Shown here: positions 9,813 through 19,652 of the stretch, one piece after another
Layout of the letters: every line of letters begins with the position of its first letter
How positions within the stretch are numbered: the stretch's first letter is position 1
Origin: Hyphomicrobiales bacterium
Lineage (GTDB): Bacteria > Pseudomonadota > Alphaproteobacteria > Rhizobiales > Beijerinckiaceae
DNA length: 40,898 nt
Direction: 5' to 3'
Assembly: GCA_027488155.1 (NCBI GenBank)
Contig: JAIYCE010000099.1
Coordinates: 1-40,898, forward strand
Notes under the pieces: model-generated
The model's database searches: none
What the model saw: only the letters and a program-made list of their open reading frames with translations
Told to the model about the DNA's origin: nothing
Program-made: the position numbers and the translations under genes

Positions 9813-10643
9813 ATGCGCGTCGGCATCGTGGCCGGAGGCGGTGCTTTTCCCGGCGAGATAGCCGTGGCAGCGTGTGCCGCAGGACATGACGTCTTCGTGC
9901 TCATGATCGTCGGATTTGCAGATGCGGCGCTCAAACGTTTTCCGCATGGCATGGCAGAGATCGTCGATTCTGATCGCATTCTTGGCTTGCTGCGGGACGC
10001 TAAGGTCGATGCTCTCGTGTTGGCGGGTGGCGTACGCCGTCCCGCAGCCTCGACGCTTTTTGCGCTGGCGACTTCTTCACGCAAACGTGAGATCGTCCGG
10101 CGTCTGCTTGGTGGCGGCGACGATCATCTGTTGCGGGCTGTCGTTGCGATGTTTGAGGAAGAAGGATTTCAGGTTCTTGCGCCGCAAATTGTTGCGCCGG
10201 GGATTTTGATTGGTCAAGGTCAAGGCGGCATCGCGCCTTTCGCGTCCGAATGGCAGGATGATTTGCAAAGGGCGCGCGATCTTCTCACGGCACTGTCGCC
10301 GTTCGATGTCGGGCAGGGATGTGTTGTCGCGCGGGGGCAAATCCTTGCCGTCGAGGGACCGGAAGGCACCGACGCCATGCTCGAGCGCGTCGTGCGGATG
10401 CGTCGGCGCTTCCGTTTCTGGCGGCCACGCGAGACCGGTGGTCTGCTCGTGAAGGCACCTAAGCGGGGGCAGGAGCGGCGCGTCGATCTTCCGGCCATTG
10501 GGCCGCGGACCTTCGTCAACGCTGCGCGTGCAGGTTTGAACGCAGTGTGCGTAGCTGCGCAAGAGGCGATTGTGATTGATCGCGTTGCCACGCTATCTGC
10601 GGCGGATCGGCACGGTGTGTCGCTCTTCGGGTTTGAACCATGA
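9813..10643 (+). CDS. lpxI: UDP-2,3-diacylglucosamine diphosphatase LpxI
   Basis: The 276-residue product begins MRVGIVAGGGAFPGEIA and contains VDALVLAGGVRRP and LGGGDDHLLRAVVAMFEEEGF, features of the LpxI (DUF1009) family. LpxI hydrolyses UDP-diacylglucosamine to lipid X (2,3-diacylglucosamine 1-phosphate) and UMP. It replaces the unrelated LpxH, mainly in alphaproteobacteria. Its position between lpxA and lpxB fits that step exactly. The ATG overlaps no gene, but its stop overlaps the lpxB ATG (ATGA), so the two are probably translated in a coupled way. Confidence 0.95.
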   Translation: MRVGIVAGGGAFPGEIAVAACAAGHDVFVLMIVGFADAALKRFPHGMAEIVDSDRILGLLRDAKVDALVLAGGVRRPAASTLFALATSSRKREIVRRLLGGGDDHLLRAVVAMFEEEGFQVLAPQIVAPGILIGQGQGGIAPFASEWQDDLQRARDLLTALSPFDVGQGCVVARGQILAVEGPEGTDAMLERVVRMRRRFRFWRPRETGGLLVKAPKRGQERRVDLPAIGPRTFVNAARAGLNAVCVAAQEAIVIDRVATLSAADRHGVSLFGFEP

Positions 10644-11791
10644 AGATCGGAATCATTGCTGGCGAGGCCAGCGGCGACGAGCTTGGTTTCAAGTTAATGG
10701 CCGCGTTGAAGCGTCGAGCAATTGTTAACTTCATCGGCGTGGGTGGACCACGCATGGAAGCCGAAGGGCTTTCGAGTTTTTTCCCGATGGCTGACATTGC
10801 GGTAATGGGCCTTGTGCCCGTCATCAAGAAATTACCGACACTATTGGCCCGTATTCGCGAGGCAACAGAGGAAATCATTGCCGCGAAGCCGGATGTCCTC
10901 GTTATCATCGACAGTCCTGATTTCACGCATCGCGTCGCTAAGCGGGTGCGGAAGGCCTTGCCTGATTTGGCTATTGTCGATTACGTCAGCCCGACCGTGT
11001 GGGCATGGCGTCCGGGCCGCGCTAAAGCGATGCGTGCCTATGTCGATCACGTTCTTGCTCTGCTTCCGTTCGAACCGGCAGCACATCAACGGCTGAATGG
11101 TCCCGCTTGTACTTATGTCGGCCACCCGCTGACTGAAATTCTTTCAACGCTGCGTCCTTCTGCGGACGAAGTGCAGCGGCGCGCCACGAAGCCCTATCGT
11201 CTTCTCGTTTTGCCGGGCAGCCGCCGTTCCGAGATTCGCCGTCTGCTTGGGGTTTTTGGTGAGACCGTCGCGCTGGTCGCGCAGAGCATCCCCGATCTGG
11301 ATGTCGTGCTGCCTGCCGTGCCGCATTTGCATGAAGAGATTGTTGCCGGCGTCGAATCTTGGTCGCTCAAACCCCGTATCGTCACGGGCGTTGATGCAAA
11401 ATATGAAGCGTTTCGTACAGCGCGTGCCGCGCTTGCGGCATCGGGTACGGTGACGCTTGAATTGGCTCTGGCACAGGTGCCTACGGTGGTTGCCTACAAA
11501 GTCTCGAAGGTTGAAGAACAACTGAAATATCTCATTACAGTGTCCACCATCGTGCTGCCCAATTTGATTTTGGGTGAAAATGCCATGCCCGAATATCTGC
11601 AAGCGGATGCGAGTGCTGAGAATTTATGTGCAGCGCTGATCCCATTATTGGGCGATACACCAGAGCGTTCCGCACAGTTGAAGGCGTTCTTGAAACTTGA
11701 TGATCTGATGCGTCTGCCGGAAGGCACGCCCAGCGACAAGGCTGCGACGATCGTGCTGGCGACGGCTTGCAGAACTGACCGCACGGGCTGA
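10640..11791 (+). CDS. lpxB: Lipid-A-disaccharide synthase
   Basis: LpxB is a peripheral membrane GT19 glycosyltransferase that joins lipid X to UDP-diacylglucosamine to form the beta-1,6 disaccharide of lipid A. The 383-residue product starts with IIAGEASGDELG (residues 4-15) and contains FIGVGGPRMEAEGL, DYVSPTVWAWRPGRA, YVGHPL, LLVLPGSRRSEIRR and SGTVTLELAL, all standard LpxB blocks. It is the last gene of the envelope operon and is followed by a bidirectional terminator. Confidence 0.97.
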   Translation: MKIGIIAGEASGDELGFKLMAALKRRAIVNFIGVGGPRMEAEGLSSFFPMADIAVMGLVPVIKKLPTLLARIREATEEIIAAKPDVLVIIDSPDFTHRVAKRVRKALPDLAIVDYVSPTVWAWRPGRAKAMRAYVDHVLALLPFEPAAHQRLNGPACTYVGHPLTEILSTLRPSADEVQRRATKPYRLLVLPGSRRSEIRRLLGVFGETVALVAQSIPDLDVVLPAVPHLHEEIVAGVESWSLKPRIVTGVDAKYEAFRTARAALAASGTVTLELALAQVPTVVAYKVSKVEEQLKYLITVSTIVLPNLILGENAMPEYLQADASAENLCAALIPLLGDTPERSAQLKAFLKLDDLMRLPEGTPSDKAATIVLATACRTDRTG

Positions 11792-11826
11792 CGAACAACA
11801 GCGTAGGATCGCATTAAGGCGACAAC

Positions 11827-11853
11827 AAAAAAGCGGGCTATAGCCCGCTTTTT
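11827..11853. terminator. Bidirectional rho-independent terminator (lpxB / gltA)
   Basis: Six A residues, a GCGGGC arm (11833-11838), a TATA loop, a GCCCGC arm (11843-11848) and five T residues form a symmetrical hairpin. It can end transcription on both strands, serving the convergent lpxB (+) and gltA (-). It lies 36 bases after lpxB and 22 bases beyond the gltA stop. Confidence 0.9.
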
Positions 11854-11874
11854 CAATTTGATTGCTCTGGTCGA

Positions 11875-13155
11875 TCAGCGTTGATTGACGGCAATGTAAT
11901 CGCGCTTGCGCTCGCCGATATAGAGCTGGCGCGGACGGCCGATGCGCTGGGACGGATCTTCAATCATTTCTTTCCATTGCGCGATCCAGCCGACCGTGCG
12001 AGCGAGCGCGAACAGCACGGTGAACATTGAGGTCGGGAACCCCATCGCCTTCAGCGTGATACCTGAATAGAAATCGATGTTCGGATAGAGCTTCTTCTCG
12101 ACGAAGTAATCGTCTGAAAGCGCGATGCGCTCGAGTTCCATCGCCACATCGAGCAGCGGATCGTCCTTGATGCCGAGTTCGCCCAACACTTCGTGCGTTG
12201 TCTTCTGCATGATTTTGGCGCGCGGATCGTAGTTCTTGTACACGCGATGGCCAAAGCCCATCAGACGGAACGGGTCGTTCTTGTCCTTGGCGCGCTTGAT
12301 GTATTCAGGAATGCGATCGACGCTGCCGATTTCCTGCAGCATTTTGAGCGCCGCTTCGTTCGCGCCGCCATGGGCAGGGCCCCAAAGGCAGGCCACGCCA
12401 GCCGCGATGCAGGCGAATGGGTTGGCGCCCGAGGAACCGGCAAGACGCACCGTCGATGTCGAAGCGTTCTGCTCATGGTCGGCATGCAGGATGAAGATGC
12501 GGTCGAGCGCACGCGCAACGATCGGGTTGACCTTATACTCTTCGCAGGGGACGGCGAAGCACATGCGCAGGAAGTTCGACGTGTAGTCGAGCGAGTTCAT
12601 CGGATACACGAAGGGCTGGCCGATCGAATATTTGTAGGCCATGGCTGCCAGTGTCGGGATCTTTGCGATCATGCGCATCGACGCGATCATGCGCTGTGTC
12701 GGATCAGAGATGTCGGTCGAGTCGTGATAGAACGCCGACAGCGCGCCAACGGATGCCGTCAGAACCGCCATCGGATGGGCGTCGCGGCGGAAGCCTTGGA
12801 AGAAGCGCATCATCTGCTCATGCACCATAGTGTGGCGCGTGATGCGGTAATCAAAATCGGTCTTCTGCGCGGCGGTCGGCAATTCGCCGTAAAGCAGCAG
12901 ATAGCAGGTTTCGAGGAAGTCGCAATGCTCGGCGAGCTGTTCGATGGGGTAGCCGCGATAGAGCAGGATCCCCTCATCGCCATCGATGTAAGTGATCTTC
13001 GACTCGCAGCTGGCCGTAGAGGTGAAGCCGGGGTCGTAAGTGAACATCCCGGTTTGGCCGTACAATTTGCCAATGTCGATGACGCTCGGGCCGATTGTGC
13101 CCTCTTTGACGGGCATATCGACGGATGTGTTGGCGACGGTAATGTGAGCGCTCAT
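11875..13155 (-). CDS. gltA: Citrate synthase (type II)
   Basis: GltA condenses acetyl-CoA with oxaloacetate to citrate, the entry step of the TCA cycle. The 426-residue product matches the family length. It has [12 protein letters not shown] with catalytic His262 and the signature [15 protein letters not shown] with His303, and it ends with the usual RPRQLYIG....Y segment. The N-terminal beta-domain is typical of Gram-negative hexameric, NADH-sensitive enzymes. The start at 13155 is preceded on the minus strand by AGGAAAA at proper spacing. An in-frame start 36 codons upstream is unlike homologs. Repeated TTGCCGCA elements lie 40-80 bases upstream and may be regulatory. Confidence 0.97.
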   Translation of the reverse strand: MSAHITVANTSVDMPVKEGTIGPSVIDIGKLYGQTGMFTYDPGFTSTASCESKITYIDGDEGILLYRGYPIEQLAEHCDFLETCYLLLYGELPTAAQKTDFDYRITRHTMVHEQMMRFFQGFRRDAHPMAVLTASVGALSAFYHDSTDISDPTQRMIASMRMIAKIPTLAAMAYKYSIGQPFVYPMNSLDYTSNFLRMCFAVPCEEYKVNPIVARALDRIFILHADHEQNASTSTVRLAGSSGANPFACIAAGVACLWGPAHGGANEAALKMLQEIGSVDRIPEYIKRAKDKNDPFRLMGFGHRVYKNYDPRAKIMQKTTHEVLGELGIKDDPLLDVAMELERIALSDDYFVEKKLYPNIDFYSGITLKAMGFPTSMFTVLFALARTVGWIAQWKEMIEDPSQRIGRPRQLYIGERKRDYIAVNQR

Positions 13156-13197
13156 TGGCTTTTTTCCTGGCCGGAGTGGGACCACGATGCCCGAGCC

Positions 13198-13234
13198 TTG
13201 CCGCATGGCGGGAGGATTTGCCGCATTGCGGCAA
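13198..13234 (-). promoter_or_regulatory. TTGCCGCA direct and inverted repeats upstream of gltA
   Basis: TTGCCGCAT occurs at 13198-13206 and again at 13218-13226, exactly 20 bases apart (about two helical turns). The second copy is immediately followed by the inverted TGCGGCAA (13227-13234), giving a 17-base near-perfect palindrome. The array is 43-79 bases upstream of the gltA start in the 187-base gap after gltX. This spacing suggests an operator for a dimeric regulator. No known regulator is assigned. Confidence 0.45.
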
Positions 13235-13342
13235 GCCCCTGCGAAAAGGCCGGATTTCGTCAAACGGCAGAATTGCTAACGCACTTTCGGCAAGGGTTCA
13301 ACCACACCGAAAGGCGAGTGCTGCGCCCTCATGCGGCTTGGT

Positions 13343-14761
13343 TCACACCGCGATGTCGGCGAGGCGGGCAAGGGTTTCTTCGCGTCCAAGCACGATCATC
13401 ACGTCGAAAATCGGTGGAGAGGTGCCTCGACCGGTCAAAGCGGCACGCAAAGGCTGTGCGATCTGGCCAAGCTTGGCGCCTTCCGCTTCCGCAAAGCTAC
13501 GGACGGCAGCTTCCGTGCTTTCCCCTGTCCAATCGGGCAGGGCGGTGAGAATTGTGGCGAGCGCGCCTATGCGTTTGCGCGCGATATCGTCGAGAAGGCT
13601 CTCAGCCTTAGCGTCGAAATTCAGTGGGCGGGTCGCATAAAGGTAATAGGCGCTATCGAGAAGCTCGATCAGTGTCTTGGCGCGCTCTTTCAATCCCGGC
13701 ATGGCGGTAAGGAATTGAGCCTTAAGGTCGGGGCTGAGAACGAGCGGTGCGCTATGGGCTGCGCCGACCTCGGGCAGAATGGTTTCAAGCGCCTCGAGAA
13801 TGTCTGCGTCGCTGGCGGCGCGCATGTAATGGCCGTTCACGTTTTCGAGCTTGGTGAAATCGAAGCGCGCGGGTGAGCGGCCGATCCCACCGAGATCGAA
13901 CGCAGCGATCATCTCGTCGGTTGTGAAGAATTCCTGATCGCCATGGCTCCAACCGAGGCGGACAAGGTAGTTGCGCAAAGCGGCAGGGAGATAGCCAAGC
14001 GCGCGATAGGCTTCGACACCGAGCGCGCCATGGCGCTTGGAGAGCTTTGCGCCGTCCGGCCCGTGGATGAGTGGAATATGCGCCATGACCGGCACGTCCC
14101 ATCCGGCGGCCTGATAGATCTGTGTCTGGCGGGCGGCATTGGTGAGATGGTCATCGCCGCGGATGATGTGCGTGACGCTCATGTCGTGGTCGTCGACAAC
14201 GACGGCGAGCATATAGGTGGGCGTGCCGTCGGACCGAAGGAGAACAAGATCGTCGAGATCCTTGTTCTGCCAGACGACGCGGCCTTGCACTTGGTCGTTG
14301 ACGATTGTCTCGCCTTCCTGCGGGGCCTTGAGCCGGATAACAGGCTTCACGCCTGCGGGCGCGTCTGCGGTTGGGCGGTCGCGCCAGCGGCCGTCATAGC
14401 GCATCGGTTTGCCTTCAGCGCGGGCCTTCTCGCGCATCTCCTCGAGTTCCTGCGGGCTTGCATAGCAATAATAGGCCTTGCCTTCTGCGAGCAGTTTTTC
14501 GGCCACTTCGCGATGCCGCGCGGCGCGCGAGAATTGGTAGACGATGTCGCCATCCCATTCGAGACCGAGCCAGGTGAGACCATCTATGATGGCGGCGATG
14601 GCAGCGTCGGTCGAACGTTCCCGGTCGGTGTCCTCAATGCGCAGCATCATCTTGCCGCCATAGCGCTTGGCAAAGAGCCAGTTGAACAGCGCGGTGCGGC
14701 CGCCGCCAATGTGCAGAAAGCCGGTGGGCGAGGGCGCAAAGCGGGTCACAACATTCGACAT
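13343..14761 (-). CDS. gltX: Glutamate--tRNA ligase
   Basis: GltX is a class Ic aminoacyl-tRNA synthetase that charges tRNA-Glu (and often tRNA-Gln for later amidation). The 472-residue product has the HIGH-type motif as HIGG (residues 17-20) after [10 protein letters not shown], and the KMSKS-type motif as KLSKR (about residues 239-243). A C-terminal helical anticodon-binding half follows. The ATG at 14761 places the motif at the usual distance from the N-terminus. A TTG 15 bases upstream would add five residues, and neither start has a strong ribosome-binding site. Alphaproteobacteria often have two GltX paralogs, and which one this is cannot be told by eye. It is transcribed toward gltA with a 187-base gap. 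Confidence 0.96.
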   Translation of the reverse strand: MSNVVTRFAPSPTGFLHIGGGRTALFNWLFAKRYGGKMMLRIEDTDRERSTDAAIAAIIDGLTWLGLEWDGDIVYQFSRAARHREVAEKLLAEGKAYYCYASPQELEEMREKARAEGKPMRYDGRWRDRPTADAPAGVKPVIRLKAPQEGETIVNDQVQGRVVWQNKDLDDLVLLRSDGTPTYMLAVVVDDHDMSVTHIIRGDDHLTNAARQTQIYQAAGWDVPVMAHIPLIHGPDGAKLSKRHGALGVEAYRALGYLPAALRNYLVRLGWSHGDQEFFTTDEMIAAFDLGGIGRSPARFDFTKLENVNGHYMRAASDADILEALETILPEVGAAHSAPLVLSPDLKAQFLTAMPGLKERAKTLIELLDSAYYLYATRPLNFDAKAESLLDDIARKRIGALATILTALPDWTGESTEAAVRSFAEAEGAKLGQIAQPLRAALTGRGTSPPIFDVMIVLGREETLARLADIAV

Positions 14762-14886
14762 TGAGAGATCCGACAATCAGGAGATGAGAAAGCGGCGAGA
14801 AACGCCGCAAAGTGCAACCGCGCGGCGGTAGTGCCCACGCGGGCCGCTCCTTTAGCATTGAAACGCACGGGGCGTAAGGGCGGGAC

Positions 14887-17166
14887 ATGGCAGAGACGGA
14901 GACGCGCGCGGGAGTGGCCGGTATTTGGCCTGCTGCAGCTCGGCGCCAAATACCTGCGTCATGGCGCAGCCTGTTGCGCGAGGGCTGGCTCAGTGCGGCT
15001 TGGGAGCGTGAGCGCGATGCGCGGCGGCCCTTCCTATTTCTGCCCGTTGGCATGAGTGCAGGTGTGCTGCTGTATTTCGTGGCCGATCGCGAGCCGGCCT
15101 TGTGGGTCGCGCCGCTCTTGGTTTGTTTGGCTGCCGCGGTCATGGTCTTGGCCCGAGACCGTGGGCTAACTGGCTTGATGATCGCTGCCATGGCGATCCT
15201 CACTATGGCAGTTGGATTTTCAGCATCGGCCTTCAAGGCATGGTGGGCAACAGCACCGGTCGTGCAGCAGGCTGGAGCGCTTAAGGGCACGGGCGTCATC
15301 TTGCAGATCGATCGCCGCGGGGCGGGCGCGCGTCTCCTCATCGGCGTCGAACGGATCGACCGAATGATTGCGACCCCTAACCGGTTGCGGCTGACGGCGC
15401 GGCAGCCATTGCAACTCGAAGCGGGAACGCGGATCGATTTTGCGGCCTATGTTCTGCCACCGCCGCAACCTTCGCGACCCGGCGGCTATGATTTCGCCCG
15501 CGATGCATGGTTTGCCGGGATCGGTGGTGTCGGCAGTTTGCAAGGCAAACCTGTTCCGGCGGCGGATCAAGCACTTGCCTCGTGGCACTGGCGGGCGATA
15601 GCGGCCATCGACCGCGCGCGCAACGATGTGACCGCGCGGATTGCCGGGGCCATCGGCGGGCAGGCAGGTGAGGTGGCGGCGGCTCTTATTACTGGCAAGC
15701 GCGGCGGTATCAGCGAGGAGACCAACGAAATCCTGAGAGCCGCGGGCATTTATCACGTCGTCTCGATTTCCGGCCTGCACATGGTTTTAGCGGCGGGTAT
15801 GGTGTTCTTCCTCGTTCGCGCCTTGTTTGCGCTCTCGCCTGCCGCGCTCCTCGCGCTCCCTGTCAAATCCATCGCCGCCGTTGCGGCCATTCTGGCGGCC
15901 ATCGCGTATGACATCTTCGCAGGATCTGAGATTGCGACCGAGCGCTCCTTGATTATGACGATGATCGTGTTTGGCGCCGTCTTGGCGCATCGGCGTGCCA
16001 TTTCGATGCGCAACCTCGCGCTCGCAGCGGTGATTTTGATCCTGCTCGAGCCTGAGACGGTCATCGGTCCCAGTTTCCAAATGTCGTTTTGTGCGGTGAT
16101 GGGACTTGTCGCTCTCTATGAACGGGCTGGGGTGGCGAGCGTGGCGCAGGAGAGCGTAATCCTTTCTCAAGCCGAAGTGCCCGCGCGTGAAGCGCCGCCG
16201 CAAAGCATCTTCGCGCGCGCGTTCCATTGGATGGCCGGGCATGGCAAGGCGCTAATCCTCACCACGCTTGTTGCCGAACTGGCGACGGCCCCCTTCGCGC
16301 TCTATCATTTCCAGCAATTGCAGCCCTTGGGACTGCTCGGCAACGCGCTCGTTCTCCCCTTGATCTCGGCGGTGGTCATGCCGGCCGCGCTGATCGGCAT
16401 GATGGCGCTGCCCTTCGGCCTCGATGCCGCCGTCTGGATGGCGATGGGGTGGGGCGTCGAATTGATGCTTGTTCTAGCGCGCTTCGTTGCAGGTCTTCCA
16501 TTCGCCGTCATGCCGGTGGCGGCACCTGCGGGCTGGGCGATGGCGCTCGCAGTGTTCGGTCTCGTTTGGATGGCGCTCTGGACAAGCCTGATCCGTTGGG
16601 CCGGGTTGCCCATGATGATACTTGGCTTTGCCCTCGCATGGATCGGTCCGCGACCTGACCTGTTCGTCACCGGCGATGGGAAGGGTGCCGCGCTCCGCGG
16701 TGGCGATGGCCGCCTCGCCCTGATAGGGCCATCGCCTGGCGGCTTCGCGCTCGAGCAATGGCTGCGCGCAACCGGTGACCTCCGCAAGGCGAACGATCCC
16801 TCGCTTAAAGCCTCTTCACGCTGCGACCGTGAAGCCTGTATCCTCAATGATTCAAACGGTTATGCGATATCTTTCATCAAGAAAGAGAGCGCTTTCGATG
16901 AGGATTGCGGCCGCGCGAGACTGATCGTGACGCCACTTATCACCCCGGCATCGTGCCGCGCCCTAGCGCTCGACCGAAGCGCTCTAGCACTCACTGGCGC
17001 GGTCGTAGGCTTCCGCACTGGGGACGGCAATTGGCGGTTCGAGGGCGTGCACACGCCCTTCACAGACCGCTATTGGCGACCTGCGCGGATTGGTGACGCA
17101 ACGCCTTCACCGAAGTCGCAACGCGAGCCCACGATTTTAAATGAAGATACAGACGCAAATCATTGA
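14887..17166 (+). CDS. comEC: ComEC/Rec2-family DNA uptake channel protein
   Basis: This is a 759-residue polytopic membrane protein. An N-terminal membrane segment pair and an OB-like DUF4131 region (about residues 50-230) precede the competence domain, which starts near the motif ITGKRGGIS (about 265) and VSISGLHMVLAAG (about 293-305). Many further membrane helices run to about residue 600. ComEC forms the inner-membrane channel for single-stranded DNA in natural transformation. The C-terminal 150 residues contain no HxHxDH motif, so the metallo-beta-lactamase nuclease-like domain of long ComEC proteins is absent or degenerate. It is divergent from gltX and converges on lexA, with six bases between the stops. 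Function as a working channel is inferred from family only. Confidence 0.88.
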   Translation: MAETETRAGVAGIWPAAARRQIPASWRSLLREGWLSAAWERERDARRPFLFLPVGMSAGVLLYFVADREPALWVAPLLVCLAAAVMVLARDRGLTGLMIAAMAILTMAVGFSASAFKAWWATAPVVQQAGALKGTGVILQIDRRGAGARLLIGVERIDRMIATPNRLRLTARQPLQLEAGTRIDFAAYVLPPPQPSRPGGYDFARDAWFAGIGGVGSLQGKPVPAADQALASWHWRAIAAIDRARNDVTARIAGAIGGQAGEVAAALITGKRGGISEETNEILRAAGIYHVVSISGLHMVLAAGMVFFLVRALFALSPAALLALPVKSIAAVAAILAAIAYDIFAGSEIATERSLIMTMIVFGAVLAHRRAISMRNLALAAVILILLEPETVIGPSFQMSFCAVMGLVALYERAGVASVAQESVILSQAEVPAREAPPQSIFARAFHWMAGHGKALILTTLVAELATAPFALYHFQQLQPLGLLGNALVLPLISAVVMPAALIGMMALPFGLDAAVWMAMGWGVELMLVLARFVAGLPFAVMPVAAPAGWAMALAVFGLVWMALWTSLIRWAGLPMMILGFALAWIGPRPDLFVTGDGKGAALRGGDGRLALIGPSPGGFALEQWLRATGDLRKANDPSLKASSRCDREACILNDSNGYAISFIKKESAFDEDCGRARLIVTPLITPASCRALALDRSALALTGAVVGFRTGDGNWRFEGVHTPFTDRYWRPARIGDATPSPKSQREPTILNEDTDANH

Positions 17167-17172
17167 AAAAAA

Positions 17173-17874
17173 TCAGTATCGCCGCATCAGGCCGACGAGC
17201 TTGCCCTGAATGCGGACCCGATCCGGTCCCAGTACGCGTGTCTCATAGGCGGGGTTGGCCGCTTCCAGCGCGATCGAGGATCCGCGCTTACGAAGGCGTT
17301 TCAAAGTGGCTTCCTCGTCGTCGATCAGGGCAACGACGATATCGCCCGTATCGGCTGAATCCTGCTTCTTGATGAGAACGGTATCGCCGTCATGAATGCC
17401 GGCCTCGATCATCGAATCGCCACGCACTTCCAGTGCGTAATGCTCGCCCATGCCAAGCATGTCCGGCGGCATGGCGATGGTATGGGACCGCGACTGGATC
17501 GCCTCAATCGGCGTGCCGGCGGCAATCCGGCCCATCATGGGGACTGAAACAATGGTGGGTCCAAGGTCGTTCTCGGCGGATTTGGGGCGGAGGCGCCCCA
17601 GATTGCCTTCGATGACGCTCGGACGGAAACCGCCGCGGGGGGCAGCATTAGGGGTCGACTGCTCAGGTAGTTTGAGCACTTCCAGCGCGCGGGCACGGTT
17701 GGGCAGGCGGCGGATGAAGCCACGTTCTTCAAGTGCAATGATCAGGCGGTGGATGCCGGATTTCGACTTGAGATCGAGCGCTTCTTTCATCTCGTCAAAG
17801 GAAGGCGGCACACCATCCTGCGCCAGACGCTCATGGATGAAGCGAAGAAGTTCGTTCTGCTTGCGCGTGAGCAT
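17173..17874 (-). CDS. lexA: LexA repressor
   Basis: LexA is the SOS repressor and an S24 autopeptidase. The 233-residue product has an N-terminal winged helix beginning [13 protein letters not shown] and including the recognition-helix region [10 protein letters not shown] (about 36-45). A long linker follows, and then the peptidase domain. The self-cleavage site is Ala119-Gly120, with catalytic Ser154 in GDSM and Lys192 in ATLKRL. RecA-activated cleavage would release the regulon. A GTTC-N7-GTTC operator 44-58 bases upstream indicates autoregulation. It follows moeA on the same strand after 94 bases but has its own promoter. Confidence 0.97.
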   Translation of the reverse strand: MLTRKQNELLRFIHERLAQDGVPPSFDEMKEALDLKSKSGIHRLIIALEERGFIRRLPNRARALEVLKLPEQSTPNAAPRGGFRPSVIEGNLGRLRPKSAENDLGPTIVSVPMMGRIAAGTPIEAIQSRSHTIAMPPDMLGMGEHYALEVRGDSMIEAGIHDGDTVLIKKQDSADTGDIVVALIDDEEATLKRLRKRGSSIALEAANPAYETRVLGPDRVRIQGKLVGLMRRY

Positions 17875-17908
17875 CGCGGCTCATTCCCCTAAAACAAATC
17901 ACGAACAA

Positions 17909-17937
17909 AAGTTACATGTTCTTGATGTGTTCCGCAA
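17909..17937 (-). promoter_or_regulatory. lexA promoter
   Basis: On the minus strand, TTGCGG (17937-17932) and TAACTT (17914-17909) are 17 bases apart, a good sigma-70 spacing, ending 35 bases upstream of the lexA start. The spacer contains the LexA box, so LexA bound there would block RNA polymerase. The -10 match is only moderate. Confidence 0.6.
17918..17932 (-). promoter_or_regulatory. LexA operator (SOS box, GTTC-N7-GTTC)
   Basis: Bases 17918-17932 read GTTC, seven bases, GTTC on the plus strand (GAAC-N7-GAAC on the minus). This is a perfect match to the direct-repeat SOS box known from alphaproteobacteria and unlike the enterobacterial CTGT-N8-ACAG. It lies in the spacer of the proposed lexA promoter. 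Confidence 0.88.
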
Positions 17938-17968
17938 GGGGAAAGTCGATCGAGACCGGCGTCATCAG

Positions 17969-19180
17969 TTAAAGGCGGATGATCCGAACCGACTCGCCTG
18001 CTTTGGCTGCCGGGGCAAAGGGTGCGCGGATAAGGAGTGCATCACTTTCCGTCAACAGCCGCAGCATGGAGGAGTCCTGTTTGCCGAACGGCATCACGCG
18101 CGGCAGGCCCGACGGGTCCGTGGCGAGACGGGAGCGGACATAATCTTGCCGGAGATCGTTCTCCGGCATATCGGCCCCCAATATGGCCGCCTCGCTTGGA
18201 TCGGCTCCCGGATCGGGCTGTCCGAGTAGCGCGGCGATCAGTGGTTCGAGAAACAGCTTGGTGCAGACGATGGAGGAGACCGGATTGCCGGGCAGGCCGA
18301 GCACGATCGTGTTCCCCAACGTGCCGAAAATCAGCGGCTTACCGGGGCGCATGGCGATCTTCCAGAAGCCTAATTCCATACCGCGTTTCGTTAAGGCCTT
18401 CTGCACAAGGTCGTGATCGCCGACGGAGGCACCGCCGAGCGTGACGAGCACGTCGGTGCTTTCGGCTTGGGCGCGGTCGAGGGCTGCGTCGAGAGCGGCC
18501 ATCGTGTCGCGCGCAATGCCGAGATCTATGGCGCGCGCTCCTTTGGCGGATGCCATCGCGCATACGGCGTATGAATTCGACGCCACAATCTGATCGGGAC
18601 CGACGGGTTCGCCCGGGCGCACTAATTCGTCACCCGTGGCGAGCACGGAAACAACCGGCTTCTTGCGGACGGTAAGAACGGGATGGCCCATCGCAGCCGC
18701 CAGACCGAGCGCGCGCGCATTGAGCACGCTGCCCGCCTTCAGCAGAACGTCGCCTTTGGCGAAATCGAGGCCAAGCGGCCGGACGAAGCGACCCGCCGTC
18801 ACGCTTTCACGCGCGATGACCGTCGAGCCTTCGACGGTCGCGTTTTCCTGAACGAGAATGGCGTCGGCGCCCTCAGGTACAGGCGCGCCCGTGAAGATTC
18901 GAACCGCCTCATACGCTCCGATTGTGCCATTGAACGCGCGGCCTGCGGCCGCTTCGCCGATGTTCGTGAGGCGAGCGCCCACGATGCAATCGCTGGCGCG
19001 AACGGCATAACCATCCATAGCAGAGGCCGGGAAGGGCGGTTGGGTGCGGGTTGCCGCAACATCGCTGGCCAGTGTGCGGAATGCGGCTTCATGGAGCGAA
19101 GATGTTTCGACGCCAAGCGGTTTCGCAGCAGCGAGAACCCGCGCGAGTGCATCGGCGACCGGGATCAATCCATCAGCCAT
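17969..19180 (-). CDS. moeA: Molybdopterin molybdotransferase MoeA
   Basis: MoeA inserts molybdate into adenylylated molybdopterin, the last general step of molybdenum cofactor synthesis. The 403-residue product has the conserved [15 protein letters not shown] block near residue 50, [15 protein letters not shown] in the MoaB/Mog-like domain, [10 protein letters not shown] and LPGNPVSS, and a C-terminal domain IV. The start at 19180 has GGAA six bases upstream and overlaps the end of moaC by eight bases. A longer reading from 19225 would extend it into moaC and is unlike homologs. It closes the trp-moa-moe series. Confidence 0.95.
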   Translation of the reverse strand: MADGLIPVADALARVLAAAKPLGVETSSLHEAAFRTLASDVAATRTQPPFPASAMDGYAVRASDCIVGARLTNIGEAAAGRAFNGTIGAYEAVRIFTGAPVPEGADAILVQENATVEGSTVIARESVTAGRFVRPLGLDFAKGDVLLKAGSVLNARALGLAAAMGHPVLTVRKKPVVSVLATGDELVRPGEPVGPDQIVASNSYAVCAMASAKGARAIDLGIARDTMAALDAALDRAQAESTDVLVTLGGASVGDHDLVQKALTKRGMELGFWKIAMRPGKPLIFGTLGNTIVLGLPGNPVSSIVCTKLFLEPLIAALLGQPDPGADPSEAAILGADMPENDLRQDYVRSRLATDPSGLPRVMPFGKQDSSMLRLLTESDALLIRAPFAPAAKAGESVRIIRL

Positions 19181-19652
19181 CGGCTTTCCATGTTCCCGAT
19201 TTGCCACCCGATTTTTCAAGCACACGAATGCCGTCGATGCGCATGAAACGATCGACCGCTTTGGCCATGTCGTAGATGGTCAGGCACGCGACAGACACGG
19301 CGGTCAGCGCTTCCATCTCGACACCGGTTTTGCCCGAAAGCTTGGCCATCGCTTCGACGCGGATGCCCGGCAGTGCATCGTCGAAGGTGAAATCAACGGA
19401 AACCTTCGACAGCGCCAAAGGATGACACAGCGGAATCAAATCATGCGTGCGCTTGGCCGCCATGATGCCGGCAATGCGCGCGGTGGCGATCACGTCGCCC
19501 TTTTTGGCAGCGCCATCGCGGATCAAGGCGAGCGTCTCAGGCTTCATGATGACGCGGCCTTCGGCAATCGCGATGCGATCGGTGACGTCCTTGTCAGCCA
19601 CATCGACCATGGCGGCCTTGCCTGTCTCATCGAGATGGGTGAGGCGGCTCAT
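19173..19652 (-). CDS. moaC: Cyclic pyranopterin monophosphate synthase MoaC
   Basis: MoaC converts 3',8-cyclo-7,8-dihydro-GTP (made by MoaA) to cyclic pyranopterin monophosphate, an early molybdenum cofactor step. The 159-residue product shows [41 protein letters not shown] and the C-terminal [23 protein letters not shown] stretch with the catalytic Asp/Lys pair. It overlaps the trpC stop by four bases (ATGA) and the moeA start by eight bases. moaA is not in the window. Coupling to trp genes is recurrent in related genomes. Confidence 0.97.
   Translation of the reverse strand: MSRLTHLDETGKAAMVDVADKDVTDRIAIAEGRVIMKPETLALIRDGAAKKGDVIATARIAGIMAAKRTHDLIPLCHPLALSKVSVDFTFDDALPGIRVEAMAKLSGKTGVEMEALTAVSVACLTIYDMAKAVDRFMRIDGIRVLEKSGGKSGTWKADG

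Noticed and set aside
12193-13548. 451-residue plus-strand frame opposite gltA
   Set aside because: It lies opposite a complete citrate synthase and the end of gltX, has no family motif, and ends inside gltX. Codon-bias artefact.
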